Of a stretch of DNA of 64,000 bases, positions 23,591 to 34,923 are shown in pieces (positions within the stretch are counted from its first letter, which is position 1; each line of letters starts with the position of its first letter). Made by a program: the position numbers and the translations under genes. This stretch comes from Nemophila menziesii (lineage: Eukaryota > Streptophyta > Magnoliopsida > Boraginales > Hydrophyllaceae), in NCBI GenBank assembly GCA_029959085.1, contig JARWIR010000003.1, forward strand, positions 33,662,005 through 33,726,004, read 5' to 3'. The notes beneath the pieces were generated by a model. That model worked only from the letters and a program-made list of their open reading frames with translations, did not search any database and was not told the DNA's origin.

Positions 23591-23960
23591 GATCCCACAA
23601 TGCTTGTCATCCACATTGCTACCAAGTACAGAGTCCCAAAAGAAATCCATGCAAATCCTGTGGATACTAGACCAGTGAGTGAGTTTGGGGTCGGCCATTA
23701 AGTTGTATGTAAAGCTCGCAAACCAGATAATAGGCCACTCACTCACAAAGATTCATGGATGGGAACATTTGTCGTCACAGAAGTTGTTTTGGCAAAAGTG
23801 ATATAGATCAGACCCAAGAGGGGTATCAAACAGAGATTAGTAGACGTTCATAACATTGCTCGTTGCAGGGGAGGCTATATACAAAAAGTATGATAAAGGT
23901 AACGCGTCTAACTTGAAAGACGTTAAATAAAAGTGTTGTCTGGGAGACAACCCGCAATTT
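23591..23960 (+). pseudogene. Pol tail of element A and terminal hairpin
   Basis: Fragments such as GTFVVTEVV and KQRLVDVHNIARC correspond to the C-terminal tail after integrase, equivalent to 34669-34920 in element C. After the stop comes AGACGTTAAATAAAAG and a perfect hairpin GTTGTCTGGGAGACAAC (23935-23951). It matches the GGGAGGCAACCC-type motif that follows pol in Athila elements. Stops interrupt the tail. Confidence 0.65.
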
Positions 23961-24947
23961 TTTTTTATGTTTTCATGTCTTTAGTTTTTGTTTAGCTTAG
24001 TTGCTTTTAGTAGACATTGCAGTACTGAGGATGTATTAGTGTTTTTGATGTGCAGGTACTTAAGAAATCGAGTTTGGAAGAAGAAACGAGAAAAATTGGC
24101 GAAAAATAGATGTGACATGTGGTTCACCGCACCGAAAAAGGGGTCACGACAGTAGATAAAACCTGGTACACATGCGAGGCATATAGAAGGAAACCATGTC
24201 GATATTCGTGAAAAATAGTGAGACGATGTCATCCAGCACGCTCATGTGGTATACCGCACAGGTGTCGTGGTACACTGCACGGAAGAGAACCATCACCATG
24301 GTTCAGAAATTCCGGTCCAGTTGTGAGGCTCATGGACTAAACCATGTCGTCACTCGCGCCAGACTGTGGCACGTTCCAATACAAAACGTACCTGTGGTAC
24401 ACCGCACCTGACCAAGAACCGTGACCACGGTAGAGAAATCAAGGTCCATGCCGAGGCCCCTTGCCTAAAAACCGTATCGACTAGACCATGAAACAGGGGG
24501 AGACAAAAGACATCTGCGGTACACCATACCTCACCTGCGGTGCACCGCATAACGCCGCCAGAAAAACGGAATAAATGGGAGGTTAGTTATAACTACGAAT
24601 TTTTAAACCTTAAGCCTCTATTTCTTCCCCAAAGCTTCCATTAAAGATTTTACAAACATTCTCTATACATCAAAACACTCCCCAAATCCTTTCTTACATC
24701 CTTATAACGATGATTCAACCACCCAAATCAAAATACCTAGAGTCCAAGAATCAAAAGCCAAAATTTCCAAATCTTATCCAATAATTTCTTTAACCTATAC
24801 CAATCAAGTAAGAGTTCATCCTACCCACTATATATTCATCATCCACATTCCACACACATTTACTAAGACAAATAACATTTTTTCAACCCAAAATCAAGGG
24901 TACAAATTTCAAGAGTGTTCAAATCTAAGCGTTGGAGGTCAATTGAG
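23961..24947 (+). other. Spacer before ORF2 of element A, with repeated GC-rich palindromes
   Basis: Untranslated leader between pol and ORF2. It contains at least six variants of GTGGTACACCGCAC / TGCGGTGCACCGCA (24119, 24245, 24266, 24393, 24514, 24536) embedded in loosely repeated 100-150 bp units sharing ACCATGGT(T/A) and GACCATG segments. These GC-rich units contrast sharply with the AT-rich surroundings. Open stretches across it (23981-24550) have no domain. Confidence 0.65.
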
Positions 24948-25202
24948 ATGACAAAAATAACATAAATATTATCTACTGTTAGGGAGATGAAGAAGAATCA
25001 AAGTAAGGTATTGGGTACTATTGAGAAGAAAAAAATTGAAAAAGGTTCAAGTTCTAGTACAACAAAAAGGGTAAAACAGGTCAAGAAAGTAGAGAAAAGC
25101 CGGCTGTGGTAAATTCAAAGAACAAAAAGATTACAACTTTCAAGCAAAAGACACTACAACCGCTACAAATCGAGATTCTTATGCCTGAGATTAATGAAGC
25201 TT
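24948..25202 (+). pseudogene. ORF2 of element A, 5' part
   Basis: A basic N-terminus starting MTKI matches the start of ORF2 in element C (MTKR at 35910). A Lys/Ser-rich stretch (GSSSSTTKRVKQVKKVEK) follows. It is broken by stops and then split by the SIRE-like insertion at 25208. The rest is at 30782-31705. Confidence 0.65.
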
Positions 25203-25207
25203 CAAAG

Positions 25208-26648
25208 TGTTGGCATATAGCCTCCCTTAATAGGTTGTTTTTATGTGACAAATCCTCTTGTGTTTAGTGTGCTAATTACTATTGTTATATACATTCTATC
25301 TTGCACTCTAATTCATCAAAAAGCACAATCTTTATCATTTAGATCAAAGCTTTATTGTTTTATCTTAAGAAACTAATTATCATACAAATACCTTTAACCT
25401 TATCTTTGTGTACATTGAGAATTAGCTTTAGTGATCAACTACAAAGTTTATTAGAATGATGTTCTCTACAACTCTCGTGAAGAAAGTTTTCTGATCCGAG
25501 CATCGTAGTAAAAGATATACTCATTAAAAGGTGTTTTAGACCTTTGGCGCGGTACACCGGACCTTGGGTGCGGTACACCGCAGATGTGCGGACCAGGGCA
25601 CGGAGCATGGCTAGCCCCGGACTAGAAAATGAGCAATAAGCGAAGCTTGGCGCGGTGCACCTCACCAACCCCGCGGTGCACCGCAGATTAGGGTTTCCTG
25701 CAGCAAAATGAAGACAAAAGGAATAGATCCGTTGGGGATATTAATATATCCGTTGGAGACAAGTCTTATGACCGTTGGGAGCATTTTGCAGCTATAAATT
25801 GAAGGTCTTTCAAGGCTACAACTACACCTTCAACCCATATACACTTAGGGGCTTAATTGTTATCATCCAAGAAGGTGTCAAGAGCTTCATAGTTCATATC
25901 CACTCAATTAAGGAGTTAATCCAAGGAGCTATCAAAGTTATTATCTACTCAAAGAGGAGTTTACAAGCTTATAGTCACATCTACTCTTTAGGAGATTATC
26001 TAGCAAAGTTGTTTGCACCCCTTTAAACACTTTGTATCTATCCTCTTAAGTCTAGGTCTTGTAATAGATAGATTAAGAGAGAATTCAAGTATAGGGAGTA
26101 TACTTGGTATCCTTGTGTTGAGATAGCATAAGTGTTTGAGTATCGGGAGTATACTTGGTGTCCTTGTGTTGCGATAGCACAAGTGTTTGTCCTTCGTGTT
26201 ATCGAAGAGGTTGTAAGGGTTATTGTGTTCTCGACCCGGTTAAGAGAGACACGGGAGCTTAGTGAAAAGCTTGAAATCCTAAGGAGGCTTCCTTAGGTAG
26301 TGGATGTAGGGAAACCGAACCACTATAAATCGTGTGTATCTTTCTATCCCTACTCTATTTACTTTCCGCACTTTATATGTTTGATAATATGCTAGTATGA
26401 ATATTGTGATATTGATTATCTAGTTTATCTAACATATTGCCATCTAGAGTAGTTAGAGTTTAGAAACTCGTTTTACTTGTATCAATTATATATCGAACCT
26501 CTTAGCTTATCCATTGCATGATCCCTTAAGAGTTTGATATATTAGTTGACTTAGAAGTTTCTTTCTTAAACTTATAATTGTCCAAAAGATTTTAAATTAG
26601 GCATTAATCTTATTAGTAATCCTATTCACCCCCCCTCTAGGACTATCA
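25208..26648 (+). mobile_element. 5' LTR of SIRE-like non-autonomous Copia element
   Basis: TGTTGGCATATAG...GACTATCA, 1441 bp. It is followed by a Met-tRNA primer site and preceded by CAAAG (25203-25207), which recurs after the 3' LTR. It carries four GC palindrome variants between 25547 and 25685 and a CTATAAATTG TATA-like box at 25792. By eye it differs from the 3' LTR at two bases (about 25370 and 26210) and one C in a poly-C run. Confidence 0.95.
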
Positions 26649-26650
26649 AT

Positions 26651-26663
26651 TGGTATCAGAGCC
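26651..26663 (+). other. Primer-binding site (initiator Met tRNA)
   Basis: TGGTATCAGAGCC sits two bases after the LTR, the standard Copia primer site. Confidence 0.93.
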
Positions 26664-29320
26664 TAACTCTACGTGAATAGCTTAACCGTTAGTAGAGTAA
26701 ACGATTTGGAATCTAATCTTTTGGAAGAGTTGTTTTCTACACAACCTCCATTTTCTTGTAGGTAATCGTTACTTTGCTTGGAGGAAACAAATGGAAGAAT
26801 TAATATACGAAAGAACGCTCAAATCTTGAAAAAGGAAAATCCGGTGATTTCTTTTCTTTATCTCGTATATTATATTGTGTTTCCTCCTTATGGCTTGCGT
26901 TTTTAATTATGTTTTGGGTTGTGATTTGATTAGTTGTGTTTGTTGTTATCATGTTTTATCTTTGGATATTATCTTGTGATTCTTATCATTGTTTTAATGT
27001 TATTAGTGTTATTGCATCTAATTCTCATGAATGATGTTTTTGCACTTTACCTCTTAGAATTTTGGTAATTGCATCTTAGTCCCCAAAATTTTCAAAATTG
27101 CACTTTGACCCCTCATAGTTTTAAATTCTCCAAAGTGTCATAGTTTGGACTTCATATTCTTTCACATGTAATATTTGCCATCTTAGTTCATAATTTTAAA
27201 AAAAAAAATTGCATTTTTAGTCCTTACTATGTGAAATTGCTTTTCAGTCCCTCAACGATTATAAATTGCACTTTTTATTCTTACAAGTTTTTTTATCCTT
27301 TTAAAAGTGCCTATTGCTTGATAAAAGGGAAAAAGATCAAAGATATTAGTTTACTCTTTCATATCTTAATTTATCTTTGATCACAAATTTGCATTTTCAT
27401 ATAGGTGAGTTTTTAACGAAATTGCTTTTCAAAATATTTTTTCCGATAATCTTTTGCATTTCCCATAGCATTTCAAAAATGTTTTTATGCATAGAATTAT
27501 GGGAATTTTATCCATTATTGGTCATTAACTCATTTGCATAAATTTGCTTAGCCTTACTATCTATATGTTGTGCTTCATTATGTGCTTATATGGTTTATTC
27601 CCTATTGTGCAAATATCTTGTATAACTTGACCTTATCATGCTTAAAATTGCTTAGTTTTCACATTGGGTCTTTTTGTATTTTTTTAAAAATATAGGGGTA
27701 TTTGTGAAATAAACGGTTTTATTTGTTTTCGGGATTTCCATGTTGAATCTTTTCAAAACAAAAGCGTTTTTAGTAGTTTTAAAATATTTCTAAACTATTG
27801 TGGAGTTTTCGTATTAATTTCGGGTGTTTATGCAATTTGCTTATTTTCTAAATCTCTCTTCTTACCCTTTTAGTCGAGCAGTTGTGCGGTGCACCGCAAC
27901 AATGGTCCGGTACACCGCAATTCGGGGTTTATTGTTCTATCTTACTTTATGGTCCTTATTGGTTGAAAATATTGCATTGTGATCCCTATAGGTTGAAAAA
28001 TATTGATTTTAGATCCCTATAGTTTGAACAAGTTGCATTTAGCTTTCTTATGCTTGAAAATTAGACCTAGGTCCCTATTGTCTTGAGAAAGTTATACTTA
28101 GGTCCTTGAAGGTTTTCAAAATTGCATTTAGTCCCTAAACATTTGAAAAATGCATTTTGACCCCCATACTTTTCAAAGTTTAAATTTTACCCCTAGATTT
28201 CTTAAAATCGGTTTCAAATTATTCTTATTGGGTGTTTTTAATCTTCATATTATCCTACTTGGTCATTATTGTGGTTGTTTTGGTTTTTTAGTTGTTTATG
28301 CTTTGAATGCTTATGAATCCATGTTTTGGATATTTAGGATTTCATTGCTACTTGGTTAAATTTGGATGATTGGTTTAAGATGCTATGTGTTTAACTTGGA
28401 TAATTGGTTATGTATGTATTGTTGAATGTTAGTTGCTTAAATTTTATGCTTCGGATATTATTTAAATGTGTTAATGTTGCTAACATTTTCCTTGATGATA
28501 TAGGTACTATTGCATCATTCATCCTTGATAGTATTCTATATTGTTTTATAGTCCCTTTAGTTTGTTCAAATTAATCTTAGTTCTTCAAATGGTTGAAAAT
28601 TGCATTTAGGTCCATTGAAGTTTTTCAAAATTGCGTTTAGTCCCTAAACTTTTGGAAAATACATCTTGACCCCTTTGCTTTTCAAAAATGACAATTTACC
28701 CCATGATTTCTTAAAATTGATTCAAATATTCTTATTGGTAAAAAGGGGAGAAATTATTGGTCAAACTTTTCAAAATTGAAACAAACACTCTATGCATTTC
28801 GTGAGGGGGAGTTTTTAGTAAATTATCCTTAAAAACTAAAATGCTTGATTAATTGTTTGCACTAATCGTTTATCTTTTAATTGCACTAATCGTTGCGTTG
28901 TTAGAAAGCTTATAAGATGAAAACCTATCGATCAAGAAGTTGGTAAAATGTCTCCATCCCTTATCCTTTTCATGCTTTGCAATTGTTGATCTTTGTGCAT
29001 CTCAAATTAAAATGTTTTAATTGCTCTTAAACCCTTGATCTCTCTATGTTATTTTTCAAAATCTATTCACTTGAGTTTTTAGCTCTTCTATGATTATTTG
29101 TTTGATCTTATTTTATTATCCCGTCTTTTTGATGAAGACAAAGGGGGAGAAATATGTGCACTAAAACTTTCAAAATTGCACTTCTTAATACTCACAAATG
29201 CATTTCATATCTTATATTCATTTTTACTTAAATGCTTATTGTGAGGGGGAGCTAAATTTGATAAGAGCTTATACTTTCATATCATTCCTAAGGTGTTTTA
29301 GTGAAGGATTTGTCATCATC
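26664..29320 (+). mobile_element. Non-coding interior of the SIRE-like element (LARD type)
   Basis: No gag or pol domain can be read in 2.66 kb. The longest open stretch, at 28150, is featureless. Instead there are some twenty degenerate units of the kind TTGCATTTAGTCCCTAAAC / GACCCC...TTTCAAAATTG (27055-27300, 27940-28200, 28540-28720). Several purine tracts of PPT type also occur: AAAAAGGGGAGAAAT at 28740, GAAGACAAAGGGGGAGAAAT at 29135, and GTGAGGGGGAG at 28803 and 29240. Repeated AAGGGGGAGA tracts downstream of pol are a known trait of the SIRE/Maximus lineage. Two palindromes (27885, 27906) match those of the LTR. The element must rely on enzymes from elsewhere. Confidence 0.85.
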
Positions 29321-29334
29321 AAAAAGGGGGAGAT
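29321..29334 (+). other. Polypurine tract of the SIRE-like element
   Basis: AAAAAGGGGGAGAT adjoins the 3' LTR and is preceded by CATCATC, the usual SIRE arrangement. Confidence 0.93.
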
Positions 29335-30776
29335 TGTTGGCATATAGCCTCCCTTAATAGGTTGTTTTTATGTGACAAATCCTCTTGTGTTTAGTGTGCT
29401 AATTACTATTGTTATATACATTCTATCTTGCACTCTAATTCATCAAAAAGCACAATCTTTATCATTTAGATCAAAGCTTTATTGTTTTATCTTAAGAAAC
29501 TAATTCTCATACAAATACCTTTAACCTTATCTTTGTGTACATTGAGAATTAGCTTTAGTGATCAACTACAAAGTTTATTAGAATGATGTTCTCTACAACT
29601 CTCGTGAAGAAAGTTTTCTGATCCGAGCATCGTAGTAAAAGATATACTCATTAAAAGGTGTTTTAGACCTTTGGCGCGGTACACCGGACCTTGGGTGCGG
29701 TACACCGCAGATGTGCGGACCAGGGCACGGAGCATGGCTAGCCCCGGACTAGAAAATGAGCAATAAGCGAAGCTTGGCGCGGTGCACCTCACCAACCCCG
29801 CGGTGCACCGCAGATTAGGGTTTCCTGCAGCAAAATGAAGACAAAAGGAATAGATCCGTTGGGGATATTAATATATCCGTTGGAGACAAGTCTTATGACC
29901 GTTGGGAGCATTTTGCAGCTATAAATTGAAGGTCTTTCAAGGCTACAACTACACCTTCAACCCATATACACTTAGGGGCTTAATTGTTATCATCCAAGAA
30001 GGTGTCAAGAGCTTCATAGTTCATATCCACTCAATTAAGGAGTTAATCCAAGGAGCTATCAAAGTTATTATCTACTCAAAGAGGAGTTTACAAGCTTATA
30101 GTCACATCTACTCTTTAGGAGATTATCTAGCAAAGTTGTTTGCACCCCTTTAAACACTTTGTATCTATCCTCTTAAGTCTAGGTCTTGTAATAGATAGAT
30201 TAAGAGAGAATTCAAGTATAGGGAGTATACTTGGTATCCTTGTGTTGAGATAGCATAAGTGTTTGAGTATCGGGAGTATACTTGGTGTCCTTGTGTTGCG
30301 ATAGCACAAGTGTTTGTCCTTCGTGTTATCGAAGAGGTTGTAAGAGTTATTGTGTTCTCGACCCGGTTAAGAGAGACACGGGAGCTTAGTGAAAAGCTTG
30401 AAATCCTAAGGAGGCTTCCTTAGGTAGTGGATGTAGGGAAACCGAACCACTATAAATCGTGTGTATCTTTCTATCCCTACTCTATTTACTTTCCGCACTT
30501 TATATGTTTGATAATATGCTAGTATGAATATTGTGATATTGATTATCTAGTTTATCTAACATATTGCCATCTAGAGTAGTTAGAGTTTAGAAACTCGTTT
30601 TACTTGTATCAATTATATATCGAACCTCTTAGCTTATCCATTGCATGATCCCTTAAGAGTTTGATATATTAGTTGACTTAGAAGTTTCTTTCTTAAACTT
30701 ATAATTGTCCAAAAGATTTTAAATTAGGCATTAATCTTATTAGTAATCCTATTCACCCCCCCCTCTAGGACTATCA
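29335..30776 (+). mobile_element. 3' LTR of SIRE-like non-autonomous Copia element
   Basis: 1442 bp, almost identical to 25208-26648, followed by the target duplication CAAAG (30777-30781). The near identity means the insertion is recent relative to everything else in the nest. Confidence 0.95.
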
Positions 30777-30781
30777 CAAAG

Positions 30782-31705
30782 GCCTTGTTAGCTTCCGCAA
30801 AATCACATCTACCAGAATAACCATTTGCTTATGAGAGAATATTTGAAAAAGAAGTTAGAGGAGGTGATTACAAAAGATTTCTAGAGATGGGAGAGAGATT
30901 GGGTTGGACTACATTCATGATTAGACGTTCAATTTTATGTATGTAGTAAGTTTCTGAGTTCTATTTAGGCCTCTTTAGCCGAGATAGTGAAGGTCGTGTT
31001 CCAGTTAGAGGAAAGTTAGTTCCTTTTAATATGAAGAGATTAGAAACCACTTCCAGATCAAGAAATTGGTTGGACCATGTTAGTATAGAGAAGTGGTGGA
31101 AAATATTAAGACTTTTCATTGGAATCAACTTTTTGTGCATGTATTAGATGAAGAAAAAGTGTAATCAAATTAGGAAGAATTGAAGGCACCTTGGCCTAAC
31201 AAATATTCCAACATGATACAAGAATTTAACACAATTTCCTCACACCAAACACCTTTGGAAACACAGGAACTTCGGATGTAACTAAGAGAAACACCATCTT
31301 TTTGAATTGTGTTTTAAGAGAGGAAGAAGTAGATGTGAAACAGTTGATCTTTGAGGAGGTGATGCGATTTTCGGTCTCTTCACATTCATTGTTTAATGTG
31401 AAATATCCTACTATGATCACGTGCCTAGTACAAAAACAGAATGTGATTCAGGGTGAAGAAGAGAAATTGATGTATAAAGTGAGCAACAATATCAACAACA
31501 CTTGGATCCAAACAATCTTAAGAGGTGAGAAAGGGTAGAGGAGCAATTAAATAATGTTGAAGCAGCTCAAACCTTTTTGGCCGATGATGTGGCGCATATC
31601 AAAGCAAATCAAGTACACATCATGAAACTCCTTGAGCAATTAAAGCGCGATTTAGTGAAAGATCCACCAAATCCTATCTTCGATGTTGATAAAGGGAGGA
31701 AATAG
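30782..31705 (+). pseudogene. ORF2 of element A, 3' part (putative plant transposon protein)
   Basis: It continues the ORF split at 25202. The stretch YERIFEKEVRGGDYKRFLEM, then GWTTFMI, then EFYLGLFSRDSEGRVPVRGK and LVPFNMKRL matches the layout of element C ORF2 (DRFGWKEL, then VRKFYEEL, then VTGVRRKIVPFSIEHI). That is the envelope-position ORF of Athila-like elements. The end (31540-31700) has a coiled-coil-like stretch (VEEQLNNVEAAQTFLADDVA, then LEQLKRDLVKD). Many stops are present. Its role in the family is not established. Confidence 0.7.
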
Positions 31706-33228
31706 CCTTGAGAGTATGTTCTCTTTCTTCCTTACCATTTCTATATATTCAATGTTTGCTTGTTTTCAGTTTCTTAATTGAGTCTTTTTCGAGTCGTGGG
31801 GACACGACTCATTTTTTAGTTGGGGTGTGGGGATTCGTTGTCTCTCAACTCCATTGTTTTTGTGATTTTACACTTTTTAGGAAGAGATTAAATATTTTCA
31901 TACATGGGATTAGCTGTAGATTGTGTTTAATAGCTTGAGAGCATACACTTAGTAATTTAATGATATAAAGTAATATGTTTATGAGCTGATTATTTTCTAT
32001 GCTCTGAGTACTAACAAGAAACACACATTGATAGTAAACAAAAGATTAGTGAGCAATGCAGTAGAAGTATGTTTGATATTAGGGAGGGGTGTATAGACCG
32101 TGAGATCTGAGCTGCTTGATAAACTCATTTAATGAACGTGCTATAGGTAAGAAAGTAAAAAAATTGCATAGTTTAGAAAGAGATTAAGGCAGTTCTTTGA
32201 TAAGCCCCTTGTTGTCTTTTAGCTTGTTGTCCATTCATTATATTTATATCTTTCACAACCCCTTCTAGCCTTTCTAAATCCTTTTTATTTAGCCATGTTA
32301 TAATCCATATCACTTTAGATATTAGGACTTTTCCATATGACCCGCACTCGAATCGCGATGCAGACAATCGTTTTAGAGCTTGAGTTTGGGGTGGTGGGTC
32401 CACCAATATGGGAAATATTGTTGGGTTGGGTTTTTGAGAATATGTAGTTGTGCTAAATATGTTGATTATGATTCACTGTTATTTATATTGTAACCCTTTG
32501 CCGAGGTAAAAGTAAATGAAAAAAGAAATGAAACGAAATATATGTGAAAAATTATCATGACATCTCACATCAAAAAGAGAGTCATAGCAAAAAACTGATA
32601 TGAAAAGATTGAATATGATTTGGACCGAAAAAGTGGAATTTTTATGTGATCATATTTAAGCTTTATATTGGGTTATTGGGGATGCTAATTAGTGCATCGC
32701 TTCATAGGGATGAGTGAGAACATTTTATGAGAGTAACTCAAGCTCTCAGGAGATTCGTTGATGGCTAATGAGGAGAGAGCCAAAAGCTCACTCTAAATTA
32801 TCCAAATATACGATCATACCGTCCCTAAGCCTACATTACAACCTAAAGACCTTATAATTTTTTGCTATGTGATCTAGAAATAATTGACCATTAAAGAATA
32901 GTTAGATGGATCATTGGATTCTAGTTAGGCCTGATGAACAATCTCTAGCCTCCATGTTAAACTAAGTGAAGAACATCTCCTTCGTGCATTGCAAAGCTAA
33001 TCTGGTCTTGAATTTGAACCGTGTTGATCGTTTATATGACAAGTGTACAAGTAATATAATTTGTAAATATTATTACATGAATTTTTTCTAAGTAGTTGCT
33101 TTGAGTTTATTGTCCATATTATGCTATCTTCTTCCATTGTGCTTAATTGACTTAGATGTGTATTTAAAGTCTTCCCTGTGTTCTTATTTGTATTGTATCA
33201 GGATGATAGAACTTTGAGTTGGGGGTCT
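31706..33228 (+). other. 3' non-coding region of element A with three hairpin/purine modules
   Basis: It corresponds block for block to 37220-38655 and 57560-59013. Module 1 is a perfect hairpin GAGTCGTGGGGACACGACTC (31791-31810) followed by TTAGTTGGGGTGTGGGG. Module 2 is GCTTGAGTTTGGGGTGGTGGG (32379-32399). Module 3 is TTGAGTTGGGGGTC ending at 33227, beside the LTR start, and is the real polypurine tract. Open stretches on either strand are not conserved in frame among the three copies. Confidence 0.7.
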
Positions 33229-33310
33229 TGATTCCTCCATATTTGTGATATATTAATGTAGGTTTGAGACATCATTTTAGGTGTAATTGATTAATTATTA
33301 AGGGATTTTT
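33229..33310 (+). mobile_element. Stump of the 3' LTR of element A
   Basis: It matches the first 85 bp of the 5' LTR at 16361 (CTCCATATTTGTGATATAT, then ATGTAGGTTTGAGA, then GTGTAATTGATTAATT) and then switches at about 33310 to gag sequence of another element. The rest of the LTR is deleted. Confidence 0.85.
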
Positions 33311-34560
33311 CAGAAAGAAGGGGAAGATGCTCAAGTCCAACTAGGACAAGATCCATGGTTTATGTAGATTCCTGAACATCATCCATTTTAATTACCTACT
33401 CGAGGTGTCGGACCCCCAGATATGCAAGATGCTAGATTCAAACCTGACATGGGTTTGTTAGATCAATTCTGAGACTTTGGTAACTTTCGAGGAGTGGCTG
33501 GTGAAGATGCAGTCAGAATCGTGCAGAAGTTCATAGAAATATGCGATGCGTACATCACGTAGGGTGTGACATGAGAACAGATGTATCTAATGATGTTTCC
33601 ATTCTTCCTTACTGGAGCCTCAAACGAGTGGTTTGATCAATAATCATGTAATCAGATCACTACTTGGGATGAATTGCAAACAGCGTTTTTTGATCGATAT
33701 TATCTGAGAAACGTGAGGTTGAATGCAAAGATAGATTAGACGTCATTCCGTCAAGAGCAAGATGAGTTAGTAGGAGCATGTTGGACAATATTTCAGTTAT
33801 GTTTAAGGCGAGTTCCGAATCATGGTTACTCAGAAGATCAACAATTGTCCATATTTTATATAGGCCTTGATGGAGGTTCAAAGGAAGAGTTAGATATTAT
33901 GTGTGGAGGAGGATTCTTGATGGTTATGCCACACCATGAAACAACCATATTGAGTAGAATTTTAAAGAATGAGATGGAATTGAAAACCATGGGGGCACCA
34001 AATCGAAAGTCCAAAAGAGGTACAATACAACTAGATAGTGACACCACAATAGATGCAAAGCTATATGTGATGAAAGCAGAATACAAGACCACATTTGAGC
34101 AGCAAATGAAACAGCTTATTTTAGCTATTAAGGAAGGATTTACAGGTAGAAAAGCTGATGTGAGTGTTGCACAAGAGGCGTATGGGTGTTCAAACTGTAG
34201 AGTAAATGATCATGATTGGGAGAGTTGTCAAAGCAATCTAGAATCTGTGATGTTTGTTTAACCGAGGGAACCATAATTCAAATGGTTGAGGATATGGTCA
34301 ACCAAGTGGAAACCATCCTAGTTTCCAATATTCAAATCCAAATGGGGCAACAAATCCAAATTATGTGTATCAACCGCAACCCCAAGGGAATAACTACCAA
34401 CCGCGACCACAAAATCAATACCAAGGGGGACAACATTATGGGAATCCAGCACCAAGACAGCCCGTACAAGATAATTATGCCGAAAATTTAAACCAGAAAG
34501 CCTTACCTTCTCATCCTCTAGAAGGTTAAACGAGGGATATACATTATACATTGCAAACAT
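33311..34560 (+). pseudogene. Athila-like gag of element C
   Basis: It starts without an LTR. Decayed frames read DAYIT (about 33548), a stop, EQMYLMMFPFFLTGA, TTWDELQTAF, SFRQEQDELVGACWTIFQ and NHGYSEDQQLS, then an open stretch 33845-34261. The last contains FYIGLDGGSKEELDIMCGGG, the usual gag C-terminal region, and a degenerate zinc-knuckle segment (CSNCRVNDHDWESC). The Asn/Gln-rich tail (34262-34490) is frameshifted. It is more decayed than the gag of element A in the core and better preserved downstream of it. Confidence 0.82.
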
Positions 34561-34659
34561 TTTTGTACATGACACAAAAGATTTATCAAGAGCAGCATGC
34601 TTCCAATGCAAGGATAAACAAACAATCAGTTGCGTTCAAGATCCTAGAGAATCAGTTGC

Positions 34660-34923
34660 CAAAGAGGTTTGAAGTTGGACAAAAGGTCTTCAAGTATAAC
34701 TCCGTTTAGCAATTATCCAGGGAAGTTGAGATCAAAGTGGTTGGGTCCTTACGTTGTGATTAAAGTGACACCTCATAGAGCTATCGAGATTGAGCATCCA
34801 ATTGTGCACCTCACTGTTATGGTGAATGGGCATCGATTGAATATTTTCTATGGAGGCAAGGATACAAATCACAAGGAAGATCCAAACCGTGGGGAGATTA
34901 TGTATCTCCTTGAAGCCTCTTAG
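34660..34923 (+). pseudogene. Pol C-terminal tail of element C
   Basis: GKLRSKWLGPYVVIKVTPHR, then AIEIEHP, then VNGHRLNIFYGG is the tail that follows integrase in Athila-like pol. Upstream, RFEVGQKVFKYNS is the start of that tail in another frame. Protease, RT, RNase H and the integrase core are missing between gag and this tail. Confidence 0.85.

Noticed and set aside
24119..24549. CRISPR-like array of GC-rich repeats
   Set aside because: Repeats are short palindromes in a plant retroelement leader with irregular spacing; no array or cas genes.
25435..26182. Three small ORFs repeated identically at 29562-30309
   Set aside because: They lie in the two LTRs of one element, so identity reflects LTR duplication; no domain is present.
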